From NCBI GenBank assembly GCA_002361955.1, contig DESK01000058.1, positions 1-17,659 on the forward strand: 17,659 bases of DNA. Reading direction: 5' to 3'. Source of the DNA: Lachnospiraceae bacterium UBA3316. Its GTDB lineage: Bacteria > Bacillota > Clostridia > Lachnospirales > Lachnospiraceae. Below are positions 7,034 to 15,161 of the stretch, piece by piece (positions within the stretch are counted from its first letter, which is position 1; each line of letters begins with the position of its first letter). The notes under the pieces are model-generated. The model was given only the letters and a program-made list of their open reading frames with translations, did not search any database and was not told the DNA's origin. A program made the position numbers and the translations under genes.

Positions 7034-8504
7034 ACCCGTACTCCTTTTCGAACCTTTTCCTGTCCCGTCTGTCCAGATAATTGCAAAGCGCGGCAAACAG
7101 CCCCTTCTCGTCGTTCGCTACCAGCTCCTGCCTGCAGAGCAGAAAATACGGCAGATGCCTCGTATACCACTCCAACCGGAACCAGACGATCACATAGAAG
7201 GCCAGCGCCCCCAGCGTAAAGCCCACGCCAAAATACTTTGTGCTCCCAAAGCAGATCTGCCAGACCGTGGCTGCCACGCTGACTGCCGCGAAAGCTGCCG
7301 TCCCCCAAAAGGCTCCCCAGTAATCCTCGTAGTAAAGCAGGATCAGCATATTGGAGTTGCTGACGGCATAAAGGCCATAGCCCACACACAAAAACATAAA
7401 GATTCCCAGAGACAGGTCATTCAGCCCCAGCGCCGAATGGGCTAAGATGATTCGTCCAAACACAATAAACAGGATACTGGTGATCAGCTGCTTCTGGGCA
7501 TTCACCGTCAATTCCTGCTCCAGCACCAGAAGCATCTCCTCCTCCGCCTGGCGGATATCCTGGATGGAACCGTGGTCGTTAAACAGACTGTAGTAATCCC
7601 TGTATCTGGGATAAAAACGCACCTCCACGGAAGTGACAAAATTTACGGTGGTGATCAAGATAGAAAAGAACGCCATCAAAGCCGGCACGTCATGAAGAGG
7701 CGCGCCGTAAAACAATCCCTCCACCTGCACCCGCAGGGGGCCAAAATACATGATTACCAGATGGGCGAACAGGCCGATATTTACGAATCCTCCGTTAAAA
7801 GCCAGCGCCCTGTAGCGGTCCAGCCAGCGCAGAAAGGCAAACCTGCTGCCGCTGCTCTTTGGAAAGTATCTCACCAGCAGCTTGTAGTACCAGACCATCA
7901 GCATCCCATAGGCAAGGATTACGCAGAGCATCAGGCTGGCCACGCTCACCACACCCAGCACCACAAAAATCAGCGCCAGCAAAAACCCGCACATCAGGGA
8001 AATCGTAAAGGCCAGGATGATCCCCTTGTACTCCTTCAGGGCCGTAAGGTAGACCATCTCTGTCCAGACAATGATCAGCGTCATGGCAAACCAGAAACAG
8101 AGCGCCTGGTAGATAAAGGCCACTCCGGAAAACGCCAGGAAGATGGCGTAGGGTATCCCGCCCAAAAGCAGCAAAATAAAACAGCTTCCATAAAAGGAAG
8201 GCATAATTTTCTGGGGCCTGTCCATATAAAGCATATCGGAAATGTAGCGGGTAACCACCATGTTCAGCCAGCTTGTGGCCGTCAGGGCCGCCAACAGGCA
8301 GTAGGTCAGCATCACATTCAGAAGCTCCCTGTCATGGCCTCCCATTCCTCCAAGCCTTGCCACAAAGGCCATGCCCACCAGCAGGATCACGCCCAGAATC
8401 ATCGGCCCGCAGCAAATAATCCCTGCATAGCCATAGGCACGGCACAGCGCGAAAACCCCCTTCTTATGAAACAAACGTCTTAAACTGAATCCAATGCCTG
8501 CCAT
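7005..8504 (-). CDS. pelG: PelG, polytopic membrane component of Pel polysaccharide export
   Basis: 499 residues with about twelve hydrophobic segments and the typical PelG opening MAGIGFSLRRLF. It belongs to the MOP/polysaccharide-transporter-like superfamily and in Pel systems forms the inner-membrane complex with PelD, PelE and PelF that moves the nascent polymer across the membrane. The length and the soluble loop between helices around residues 300-345 (VRFYPRYRDYYSLF) fit the family. The ATG at 8504 lies inside the end of pelF (25-base overlap) with GAGGTG eight bases upstream, so translation is coupled to pelF. Its own 3' end overlaps the first CotH gene. Confidence 0.93.
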   Translation of the reverse strand: MAGIGFSLRRLFHKKGVFALCRAYGYAGIICCGPMILGVILLVGMAFVARLGGMGGHDRELLNVMLTYCLLAALTATSWLNMVVTRYISDMLYMDRPQKIMPSFYGSCFILLLLGGIPYAIFLAFSGVAFIYQALCFWFAMTLIIVWTEMVYLTALKEYKGIILAFTISLMCGFLLALIFVVLGVVSVASLMLCVILAYGMLMVWYYKLLVRYFPKSSGSRFAFLRWLDRYRALAFNGGFVNIGLFAHLVIMYFGPLRVQVEGLFYGAPLHDVPALMAFFSILITTVNFVTSVEVRFYPRYRDYYSLFNDHGSIQDIRQAEEEMLLVLEQELTVNAQKQLITSILFIVFGRIILAHSALGLNDLSLGIFMFLCVGYGLYAVSNSNMLILLYYEDYWGAFWGTAAFAAVSVAATVWQICFGSTKYFGVGFTLGALAFYVIVWFRLEWYTRHLPYFLLCRQELVANDEKGLFAALCNYLDRRDRKRFEKEYGYEEFEEEKT

Positions 8505-9904
8505 CTTCTCAACACCTCATCATATGCTTCCAGATAATTTTTTATCATGTCCGTATGCAGATAATACGTTTCCACCCTGGCCTTTGCCACCTTTCCCATC
8601 CGGTAGCGCTCTGCCTGATGGACGCAGAGCTGTTCCATCGCGTCGCAGATCGCCTTCCGCTGCATCGGCGGCACACAGTAGCCTGCTATTCCCAGGGTAT
8701 CGCCCTTCATTCCATTCACCAGTTCCCTGCAGCATCCCACATCTGTGGTCACCACCGGCCTCCCGGCCGCAAAGGACTCCAGTACCGACAGGGGCTGGCC
8801 CTCTGAAATGCTGGTCAGTATCGTAAAATCAAAGTTTTCCATATATTCCAGCACATTGACTGTCCCCGGAAAGATCACATCCCTGACGCCCAGATTTTCC
8901 ACCAGCTCATAGCACTCTTTCGCATACTCCTTATCATCCTCCGGCCCGCAGATATGTAGGCGGGCATTGGGCACTCTCTCTTTGAGAAGGGCAAAGGCAT
9001 AGAGCATCGTCTTCACATCCTTGATCGGCGCGATACGCAGCACAGCCCCGATATCGATAAAGTCATTTTTCTGCTTCGGCGGAATCTCACAGAACCTTTC
9101 ATAGTGAATGCCATTCGTTATATAGCGGCATTTCTCCCTGGGACAGCCCATCTCGATCTGCATCTCCATGGCCCTGTCAAACAGGCTTGTGACCAATACG
9201 GCTTTCTCATAGGCTCCGTCGGAAAGCATGTAAAAAAACCTTACCCAGGAGCGTTTGAAGGCCGACAGCACCCATTTGGCCCGAATGATCTCCTCCTCCC
9301 GTTCCCTGGTATAGATCCCGTGTTCCGTAATCATATAGGGCACATGTCTCAGATACCCTCCAAGCCTGGCCAGGATTCCGCCGTAACCGGTGGCGATGGA
9401 ATGATACAGATCCGCCTCCGGCACCTCGGAGCCAATGATATACAGCACCGGCAACAGCATGGAGCGCACCGTATGGAACAAATCAGAAAAGGCCGTGTAG
9501 GGATATTCCTCCAGGCAGATATTTGTCAAAAGCTCCATAAACTCCCGGCTCATCAGAAACGTTATGGGAGACAGCTTCTTTTTTTGGTAGAGGTCAAACA
9601 TGACCTCCCAGTTGGGATGCCTGCACCCGATAAATTCCTGCAGAGCCTCCTTCTCTTCCTGGGTAAAACGGTATTTCTGCTTTTTAAAGCTTTTTGTCAG
9701 GGCGTCGTTCAGAAACACCTCCTGCACCTTGACCACATTGGCAGGCAGCTCATACTTGAACTTTCCCCGATCCTTAGAATCCGCGCCGATGGCCCAGATC
9801 ACAAATTCGTGCTGGGGCATCGCCTGCATATATTGGTGTATCCAGCTGGACACACCGCCCGTCACATAGGGGTAGCACCCCTCCAGAATCACACAGATCC
9901 GCAT
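8480..9904 (-). CDS. pelF: PelF, GT4-family glycosyltransferase of Pel synthesis
   Basis: 474 residues, cytosolic GT-B fold with no membrane segment. Visible motifs: the N-terminal GGVSSW acceptor-side loop (16-21), the PelF hallmark TEHGIYTRERE (193-203), the nucleotide-sugar region VLRIAPIKD (288-296) and an EX7E motif in EGQPLSVLE (E368 and E376) followed by SFAAGRPVVTTDVG. In Pseudomonas PelF uses UDP-sugars to polymerise Pel. The ATG follows the pelA stop by ten bases with GGAGG close upstream; it overlaps pelG at its 3' end. The order E-A-F-G around it matches the Gram-positive Pel cluster described in Bacillus cereus. Confidence 0.94.
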   Translation of the reverse strand: MRICVILEGCYPYVTGGVSSWIHQYMQAMPQHEFVIWAIGADSKDRGKFKYELPANVVKVQEVFLNDALTKSFKKQKYRFTQEEKEALQEFIGCRHPNWEVMFDLYQKKKLSPITFLMSREFMELLTNICLEEYPYTAFSDLFHTVRSMLLPVLYIIGSEVPEADLYHSIATGYGGILARLGGYLRHVPYMITEHGIYTREREEEIIRAKWVLSAFKRSWVRFFYMLSDGAYEKAVLVTSLFDRAMEMQIEMGCPREKCRYITNGIHYERFCEIPPKQKNDFIDIGAVLRIAPIKDVKTMLYAFALLKERVPNARLHICGPEDDKEYAKECYELVENLGVRDVIFPGTVNVLEYMENFDFTILTSISEGQPLSVLESFAAGRPVVTTDVGCCRELVNGMKGDTLGIAGYCVPPMQRKAICDAMEQLCVHQAERYRMGKVAKARVETYYLHTDMIKNYLEAYDEVLRRWQALDSV

Positions 9905-9914
9905 AGCCGCCTCC

Positions 9915-11786
9915 TCACTTGATCTCGATGTCTATCTCCGGCTTCTCAGCCTTCAGAAGATACAGTCCCTCGGCCTGCTTTGTCAGGCTTCCCCCTGAGA
10001 CCTTTCCTGGCGTTCCCGTATTGATGCGCACCAGAAGATAAGCTTCGTCCACAAGGCCGTCCAGCTTCAGATTTAAGTGTCCCGGGCTCTCCTCGCGCTC
10101 CACCCGAAGGCGGTCATACCGCTGCACAGCCCCTGCCATCTCTGTGCCTGTCAGGTTTCTGATGTTGGGAGCGGCCGTATACAGCCAGTCCACGTAATCG
10201 GAAAGATTCTCATGCATCTTCTCCCAACCCATGGCTGCTCCTCTGTCCTCATCCAGCACATCATCCGGGTGCTGGAAATGGGAACTGACAAAGTGCAGAT
10301 TCATCTCACACAGAGCCGCCATCCTGGTGTAATCATCCATGATATAGCCCGCGATCACACGGGGCGTCTCCACAATGCCATCCTCCGCCACGCCGAACTC
10401 CTGTTCATAGGCCATATCTCCCGGCAGGTACACGCTGGCGATGGACTTGATTTCCGGAAAGTCCTCTGACAGCATCGCCCTTCCTTCCTCAGAAAGGATG
10501 TTTGAGGGCGGCACATAGGTCTGAACCTTCTCTTTCGGGAAGATTTCTCCGCAGAAATCAATCAGCTCTGTAAGCCCCGCCTTCATATCCTCGTAGCTGT
10601 TCCATCTTTTATAGGAATCGAACTGGCCCTGATAATCAAAATTTTTCAGGCAGAGGGGCATATGATTGTACCCGTGAAGGCCGATCTCTCCCCCGCCGTC
10701 CAGCAGCATATTGCCAAAATACTGGTAGCGGGTAACGTCGTGGTTCCGCTCATAGGGACGCTCCACCTGGTCGGAATACTGTTCGATGACCATACCTGTA
10801 TAACGGATGCCGTATTTCTCAGCCAGATTCTGGGTATCCTTCCACCAGACCTGCGTGTAAAAGGTACTGACATCCATGCCAAAATCCCTGGAAATATACT
10901 TTCCCTCGCCGCCCGGCACAGGCGACGGAAAATCGTCAATATAAAAAGCCGCGCCGTTGATTACCGGATACACGCAGGTATCCCCCAGCAACGTGTAGGC
11001 CGCGCAATGGATTCCCCTGTAGGTCTTCTCCAGAAATCCCAGATTATCCACCACAACCGTTCCCTCGCCGATTTCCCGTCTCCAGATAATCGGAACGGCA
11101 TACTCCCCGGAGGACTCCAGATATACCCTGCAGTCCTCCGTAAGACGTACGGCCAGGGAGGAATCGTAAGGGTCTGTGATCAAAAAATCCCGCAGGCCGC
11201 CCCCGGGCATAAAGGCTTCCTTAAAATGGAGGCCCTCCACCCGGGCCATCTCGTCTCCCAGCATGGCGATGCCAAAGTCATCTGCTACCATCTGAAGAAG
11301 CCCTCCGCTCTCTGGCGGATAGAGGAGCATCACATTTCCCCCCTCCCTGGCCCAGTCCATGAGATCGAGAAGCCTTTCCCCTAAAAGATCCAGATGGGTC
11401 ACAGACAGAACTACCTTGTCGTATTTTTCCAAATCCTCCACCTGAAAGTCCTGCTCCATGCAAAGCTCATAGCCCACTCTCATCTGGGAGAGAATCGCCT
11501 CCATCTGCTCACAGCCGCTCTGGCTGCTTGCATCTCCCTCCTCACCGAGAAGGAGCGTCGTCACCCCTTCGGCTTCCGTTTCTGCTGTCGTCTCCTCTTC
11601 CTCCTGGTCCAGAAGCCCGATCATACGCTCCCTGGCCTCATAGGTGATATTTCTCTGATTCAGATACACCACGGCAAACAGCGCCATAAACGCGGCCAGC
11701 ACCATCTGCATCCGTCCAAACCGAATGGAAACCTTCCATTTTTTCCTGCTCTCTGTCTTTTTATGCTTCTTTTCTTCCGGTATCAT
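9915..11786 (-). CDS. pelA: PelA-type polysaccharide deacetylase (DUF2194), no hydrolase domain
   Basis: 623 residues. One N-terminal membrane anchor (27-42) follows a Lys-rich cytosolic tail. Residues about 75-270 form an alpha/beta domain of DUF2194 type, then the deacetylase: FYIDDFPSP (281-289, metal/base aspartates D284 and D285), HGYNH (371-375, metal histidines), VPPSN (425-429) and SSHFQHPDD (501-509). This is the deacetylase half of PelA; the glycoside hydrolase half of the Pseudomonas protein is missing, as in other Gram-positive loci. It would de-N-acetylate Pel outside the membrane, giving the polymer positive charge. The ATG at 11786 overlaps pelE by 26 bases with AGAGGG upstream. 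A C-terminal beta domain (about 560-623) is also present. Confidence 0.92.
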   Translation of the reverse strand: MIPEEKKHKKTESRKKWKVSIRFGRMQMVLAAFMALFAVVYLNQRNITYEARERMIGLLDQEEEETTAETEAEGVTTLLLGEEGDASSQSGCEQMEAILSQMRVGYELCMEQDFQVEDLEKYDKVVLSVTHLDLLGERLLDLMDWAREGGNVMLLYPPESGGLLQMVADDFGIAMLGDEMARVEGLHFKEAFMPGGGLRDFLITDPYDSSLAVRLTEDCRVYLESSGEYAVPIIWRREIGEGTVVVDNLGFLEKTYRGIHCAAYTLLGDTCVYPVINGAAFYIDDFPSPVPGGEGKYISRDFGMDVSTFYTQVWWKDTQNLAEKYGIRYTGMVIEQYSDQVERPYERNHDVTRYQYFGNMLLDGGGEIGLHGYNHMPLCLKNFDYQGQFDSYKRWNSYEDMKAGLTELIDFCGEIFPKEKVQTYVPPSNILSEEGRAMLSEDFPEIKSIASVYLPGDMAYEQEFGVAEDGIVETPRVIAGYIMDDYTRMAALCEMNLHFVSSHFQHPDDVLDEDRGAAMGWEKMHENLSDYVDWLYTAAPNIRNLTGTEMAGAVQRYDRLRVEREESPGHLNLKLDGLVDEAYLLVRINTGTPGKVSGGSLTKQAEGLYLLKAEKPEIDIEIK

Positions 11787-12672
11787 CCTCTGTATCCCTC
11801 TGCCAAAATCCTACAGCCGCCCGGCCAGCCGGAGAAAGATGAACCTCCCCGTCCCGGATTTCCTTTATGGTTTTCTTTATTCCGTCTCTGTCTTTTAAGG
11901 CTGCGTAATATTCCATCTGTTCCAGATACCCTGTCTCCCGGTCCGGCCAGCCCTCGATCAGCTTCCTTATGGACTGATAGGCGCTGTCATACTCCTTCTG
12001 TTTCAGATCCGCCCGCGCCTTCTTCCTGTACAGGGAAAAGCTTTCCCCTTTCTTCTGAAGCTCTTCCTCCAGCAGGCCGCTGTAAATCCTCAAATAAGCT
12101 TTCAGGCTGCTTTCCTCGCTCAGCCCGCTCTCCACATACTGCTCCACCAGATGAAAGTATTCCTCCCTGTATTCCTGGTTATCCGGCTCATGCTTTCTCT
12201 TTCGTTCCAGCTTCAGCAATTTCTGCTCAAATTCCTTCTGAAGCTCAATCAGGGCTGTGACCGCATAGTGGACAACCTCCGTGTCGTCATTGACGCTGGC
12301 TTCCTGAAGCTGCTCCACATAACCTCCGGGATCATCATAGAGTACATCCATGATCACACTTCTCCTGGTCTTTGAATCGTTCATGGCCAGGATCTCGTTG
12401 ATGGGAGCCACATTCCGATGCTCCTGATCTTCCTCCGCCAGAATATTCTTCTGTGTATCATCCTCAATCAGAAGCTTCTCCACCCCCGTCTGTACGCCTT
12501 CTTTCCTTCCCCGCCTGGTATCAAACTCCAGCAGAAGCAGAGAGACAAATCCCCAGACAGGAACCAGGCACACGATGGGAAAAATATTCCTGGTAGCTTT
12601 CAAAACTCCCAGCCGAAGCAGGAGATAGAGCACGATACACACCAGAATATGTATGATTACAAGTAGTTTCAT
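11761..12672 (-). CDS. pelE: PelE, membrane-anchored TPR-like helical protein
   Basis: 303 residues. Two membrane helices (3-20 and 31-49) are followed by an all-helical, highly charged cytosolic region with TPR-like repeats (for example 199-290, KARADLKQKEYDSAYQSIRKL). This layout and its place between pelD and pelA match PelE, which binds PelD and helps to assemble the synthase complex. Overlap with the pelD stop is ATGA, and GGGGAGG precedes the start. Sequence conservation of PelE is low, so the call leans on architecture and context. Confidence 0.88.
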   Translation of the reverse strand: MKLLVIIHILVCIVLYLLLRLGVLKATRNIFPIVCLVPVWGFVSLLLLEFDTRRGRKEGVQTGVEKLLIEDDTQKNILAEEDQEHRNVAPINEILAMNDSKTRRSVIMDVLYDDPGGYVEQLQEASVNDDTEVVHYAVTALIELQKEFEQKLLKLERKRKHEPDNQEYREEYFHLVEQYVESGLSEESSLKAYLRIYSGLLEEELQKKGESFSLYRKKARADLKQKEYDSAYQSIRKLIEGWPDRETGYLEQMEYYAALKDRDGIKKTIKEIRDGEVHLSPAGRAAVGFWQRDTEDDTGRKEA

Positions 12673-14816
12673 CCTGCCTCCCCTGCCTTCTCCACAAGCT
12701 GATAACCGATCTTCCGCTCCTTCAGGCGCTGCGCCACCACTTCAAAATTATCACGCTTTGACTGGGTCAGCACTAGATAGATCCGTCCCTCCTCGTCGGC
12801 CCCCAGGATATCCGTAACACGGATCATCCCGGCAAGCTTCTCGCTGAGCTCCTGCCTGTCCCTGGACAAAAATTGCACAAGCACATAGTCTGAAATTCCC
12901 GCCATCCTCATATCCTCCTGAATCTGGAGGTTCTGGCGCAGATACTCCGGCCGGATAATATTTGTATGCTCGTAGTAGATCTCTCCCCGGCGCAGCTCCT
13001 CGTAATCCAGAGCCCGCAGGAAAGAAACCTCCACCAGGCTGCAGAGTATCCGGAACAAGTTTCGATAATATGTGCTGTACTGCTCTGTGTCCGCCTCCCA
13101 GATCAGGATCAGCAGCGCCACCTGATCATCCCGCATGATGCCGCAGGCGTAGGCAGGCATATTTTTCTGAAAGCCGACGTTGCAGTAGATTTCTCCTTTT
13201 CGCACCGTATCGTAAAGCTCCTTGAATTCCTCCATCCAGATCGTTTTTGTCCGCTTGGAAAGCTGGCTGTTGGAGCATACGACAAGTCTGCCTGCCCTCT
13301 GCCAGGAGTCCAGCGTGTAAATCGCAATTGCGTGGTTTCGCAGAATTTCCTCTATCACCTGCAGCCCCTTAAGGAAAACATTTCCTATCATTTCTTCATC
13401 CAGCCTCTGCACCGCGCTGAAGATCTTTCCAAAGCTGTCCTGAAAACCGAGAATCTGGCGCTTGTATTCCCCTCTGTTTTCTACCACCCGCTCATAAATG
13501 CGGTTCATAAACAGGTACTTTTCTCTCAGAAGCTGCATATCCTTCCTCAGGAACTTCATTTCATCCGTCTTTTTATCAGAAAGATAGCCGCAGACAGAGC
13601 CTGTCATCAGGTAGTACGCAAAGGGGATCCAGTTTTCCACGTTGTAGAAAAGCATCGCACCGTCCATGCCCATCTGCCCGTATTTGATCACCAGCACCGC
13701 GCACTCCATCAGCGCCGACAGGACTCCCAGGCGCATACCGTAGAACGTCCCCATGACAACGATGAAGATCAGCCGCACATCTACCACCTTAAAGTACACC
13801 GATTCCGAGGAATACCGGGCCAGAAACTCGATCAGTATAAAAACAAGCACAAGCTCCAGGTACTTAAAGACCTTGTCGAAAAGCTTTTTTGCCCCGTCCC
13901 TTGTCCGCCTGAGCCACCCCTGTTCTCCGCCAAGCACCTCCCGGCAATATGTCTCATAATAGTCGCCCAGGTCTCCGATCACATCGTCCATGGGGATAAA
14001 ACCGTACCGCTTCCGCAGCTCCGAAGGATAGGCGGGCAGCTCCACCCGGTGTTCACCGCCTCCATAGACGATCTGAGCCTTTCCGGAGGACGCTGCCTGC
14101 AGGCCTTCCCCGAAATCCTTCCAGGTATGACGGTAACCGCTGACTGCGTAGGCGGACAGGCTCTCGTCCTCCGTCTCCTCCGCCAGCTGCCAGAGAAGCC
14201 TTGCCAGATCCGTCATGGAAAGGAAGTCAACCTGCTCTTCTTCCTTTCCTGGCAGAACGATTTTTTCCTGATTCGCCAGCTTTTGGAAGATTCCGCCCAG
14301 AAAATTGTTTTCGTTCACCTTCCCTGCCAGATATGGGCACCAGAGGGTAAACATCTTCATTTCGGTATGCTTTTTAAAATACCGGCACATATCCTCAGAC
14401 TGCCCTGCATGGAAAGCCCTTTCCGATTGATACTCCCTCTCCAGAGGCTGGCCCCGGGCCGTCCTCCGAAAATAATCCTGGCTGTCCGCAGTGGAAACCA
14501 GCACAAATTTTTCTACCTCCGCCGTCCTGGCGCATGCGAGGGATCTCTCCAGCTGTTTCATATCCCCGAAGCTGCCCTCTGCCCCGTCCGCATAGCTGCT
14601 CAGGTATACAACCATCCGAAAGCTCCATGCGTCAAAGAGCTGCTGGAATTTTTCGTCCATCGGATTCATATGGTACACCTGCAGATTTTTGTCCTTTCCC
14701 TCACTCTCAGCTCTCTCGTCCCCGACGGTGACTACCAGGCGGTACTGCCTGGTCAAAATATCCAATACCTCCTGCGACAGCAGCTTGGTGTTCCCCGTAA
14801 TCAGTATGTACTCCAT
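12669..14816 (-). CDS. pelD: PelD, c-di-GMP receptor with N-terminal SDR-like domain
   Basis: 715 residues from the ATG at 14816, chosen because GGGGAGG lies four bases upstream; the in-frame ATG at 14840 has no binding site. Domains in order: SDR/epimerase-like (1-290); membrane region of about four helices (318-412); a GAF-type domain (about 465-600); and a degenerate GGDEF domain (about 610-710). The SDR part looks weakened: the glycine motif reads TGNTKLL (7-13) and the catalytic YxxxK is Y129-Q-S-E-R133. In the GGDEF domain the active-site motif is EEGRI (675-679), while the inhibitory-site RxxD is kept as RVTD (666-669) at the canonical five-residue spacing, the pattern by which PelD binds c-di-GMP without synthesising it. 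First gene of the operon, behind a ~270-nt leader. Confidence 0.93.
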   Translation of the reverse strand: MEYILITGNTKLLSQEVLDILTRQYRLVVTVGDERAESEGKDKNLQVYHMNPMDEKFQQLFDAWSFRMVVYLSSYADGAEGSFGDMKQLERSLACARTAEVEKFVLVSTADSQDYFRRTARGQPLEREYQSERAFHAGQSEDMCRYFKKHTEMKMFTLWCPYLAGKVNENNFLGGIFQKLANQEKIVLPGKEEEQVDFLSMTDLARLLWQLAEETEDESLSAYAVSGYRHTWKDFGEGLQAASSGKAQIVYGGGEHRVELPAYPSELRKRYGFIPMDDVIGDLGDYYETYCREVLGGEQGWLRRTRDGAKKLFDKVFKYLELVLVFILIEFLARYSSESVYFKVVDVRLIFIVVMGTFYGMRLGVLSALMECAVLVIKYGQMGMDGAMLFYNVENWIPFAYYLMTGSVCGYLSDKKTDEMKFLRKDMQLLREKYLFMNRIYERVVENRGEYKRQILGFQDSFGKIFSAVQRLDEEMIGNVFLKGLQVIEEILRNHAIAIYTLDSWQRAGRLVVCSNSQLSKRTKTIWMEEFKELYDTVRKGEIYCNVGFQKNMPAYACGIMRDDQVALLILIWEADTEQYSTYYRNLFRILCSLVEVSFLRALDYEELRRGEIYYEHTNIIRPEYLRQNLQIQEDMRMAGISDYVLVQFLSRDRQELSEKLAGMIRVTDILGADEEGRIYLVLTQSKRDNFEVVAQRLKERKIGYQLVEKAGEAG

Positions 14817-14875
14817 AGAACCTCCCCTTTTGTATTTCATAACTGCAACGTTTTCTTATCTCTTGTTTTTCATGG

Positions 14876-14951
14876 ATGCCTATAGCACAAAAGACAAATA
14901 TTATTCATCGCCTATTTGGATAATATTTGTCTTTTACGCTATATTAAGCAT
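14876..14951 (-). repeat. Long inverted repeat / hairpin in the pelD leader
   Basis: Arms 14889-14904 (AAAAGACAAATATTAT) and 14920-14935 are perfect 16-bp inverted copies around a 15-base loop. In the minus-strand transcript pairing continues outward through two G-U pairs and six more Watson-Crick pairs (TATAGC/GCTATA) to 14881 and 14943, a continuous 24-bp stem. An additional ATGC/GCAT pairing at 14948-14951 and 14876-14879 closes it. It lies about 60 bases upstream of the pelD start. The stem is A/T-rich and the U4 run is inside the outer stem, so it is not a standard terminator. Confidence 0.85.
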
Positions 14952-14986
14952 TCTCAAAGCCGCCAGATTTTCTGATAAATCACAGG

Positions 14987-15064
14987 TCTCCCCCGTCTAT
15001 CATCCCGGCCCAGAATACTTCTCTATTTTTTATTAGTTTTCATAGTCCCACTCTCCCCCACTAT
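14987..15064 (-). repeat. Pair of G-rich direct repeats in the pelD leader
   Basis: On the minus strand ATAGTGGGGGAGA (15052-15064) and ATAGACGGGGGAGA (14987-15000) are near-identical and about 65 bases apart, both downstream of the predicted transcription start. They could be a protein or RNA-binding site pair; chance is not excluded because the element is short. Confidence 0.45.
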
Positions 15065-15091
15065 TCAAACTCCGCCCTGTCGGACATCTCA

Positions 15092-15120
15092 ATTATATTA
15101 CCGCAATATGGAAAAATCAA
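15092..15120 (-). promoter_or_regulatory. Sigma-A promoter of the pel operon
   Basis: On the minus strand TTGATT (15115-15120) and a perfect TATAAT (15092-15097) are separated by exactly 17 bases. The start would be near 15085, giving a leader of roughly 270 nt before the pelD ATG. The -35 box overlaps a small A/T inverted repeat (AAAAAT/ATTTTT). Confidence 0.75.
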
Positions 15121-15134
15121 TAATTTTTGCACAC

Positions 15135-15156
15135 TTCCAGCACTCTTCCAGCACTC
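15135..15156. repeat. Two perfect tandem copies of an 11-bp unit
   Basis: On the minus strand GAGTGCTGGAA occurs twice back to back (15146-15156 and 15135-15145), followed by the related GTGTGC. The pair ends about 15 bases upstream of the pel -35 box, a good place for an activator or repressor to bind. Confidence 0.7.
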
Positions 15157-15161
15157 CCCTG

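Noticed and set aside
12966..14885. Plus-strand open frame of 639 codons opposite pelD
   Set aside because: Antisense shadow of a clear PelD with motifs; its product shows no coherent domain and it has no start signals.
15017..15040. Six-codon leader peptide (MKTNKK) after a G-rich stretch in the pelD leader
   Set aside because: Too short and without regulatory codon runs or a linked terminator/antiterminator pair to support an attenuation peptide.
14817..15091. A c-di-GMP riboswitch (class I or II) in the pelD leader
   Set aside because: ACAGGG and GTGGGAC fragments recall class I, but the GCAAAGCC core and the paired arms are missing, and the class II core is not recognisable either. An Rfam scan would settle it.
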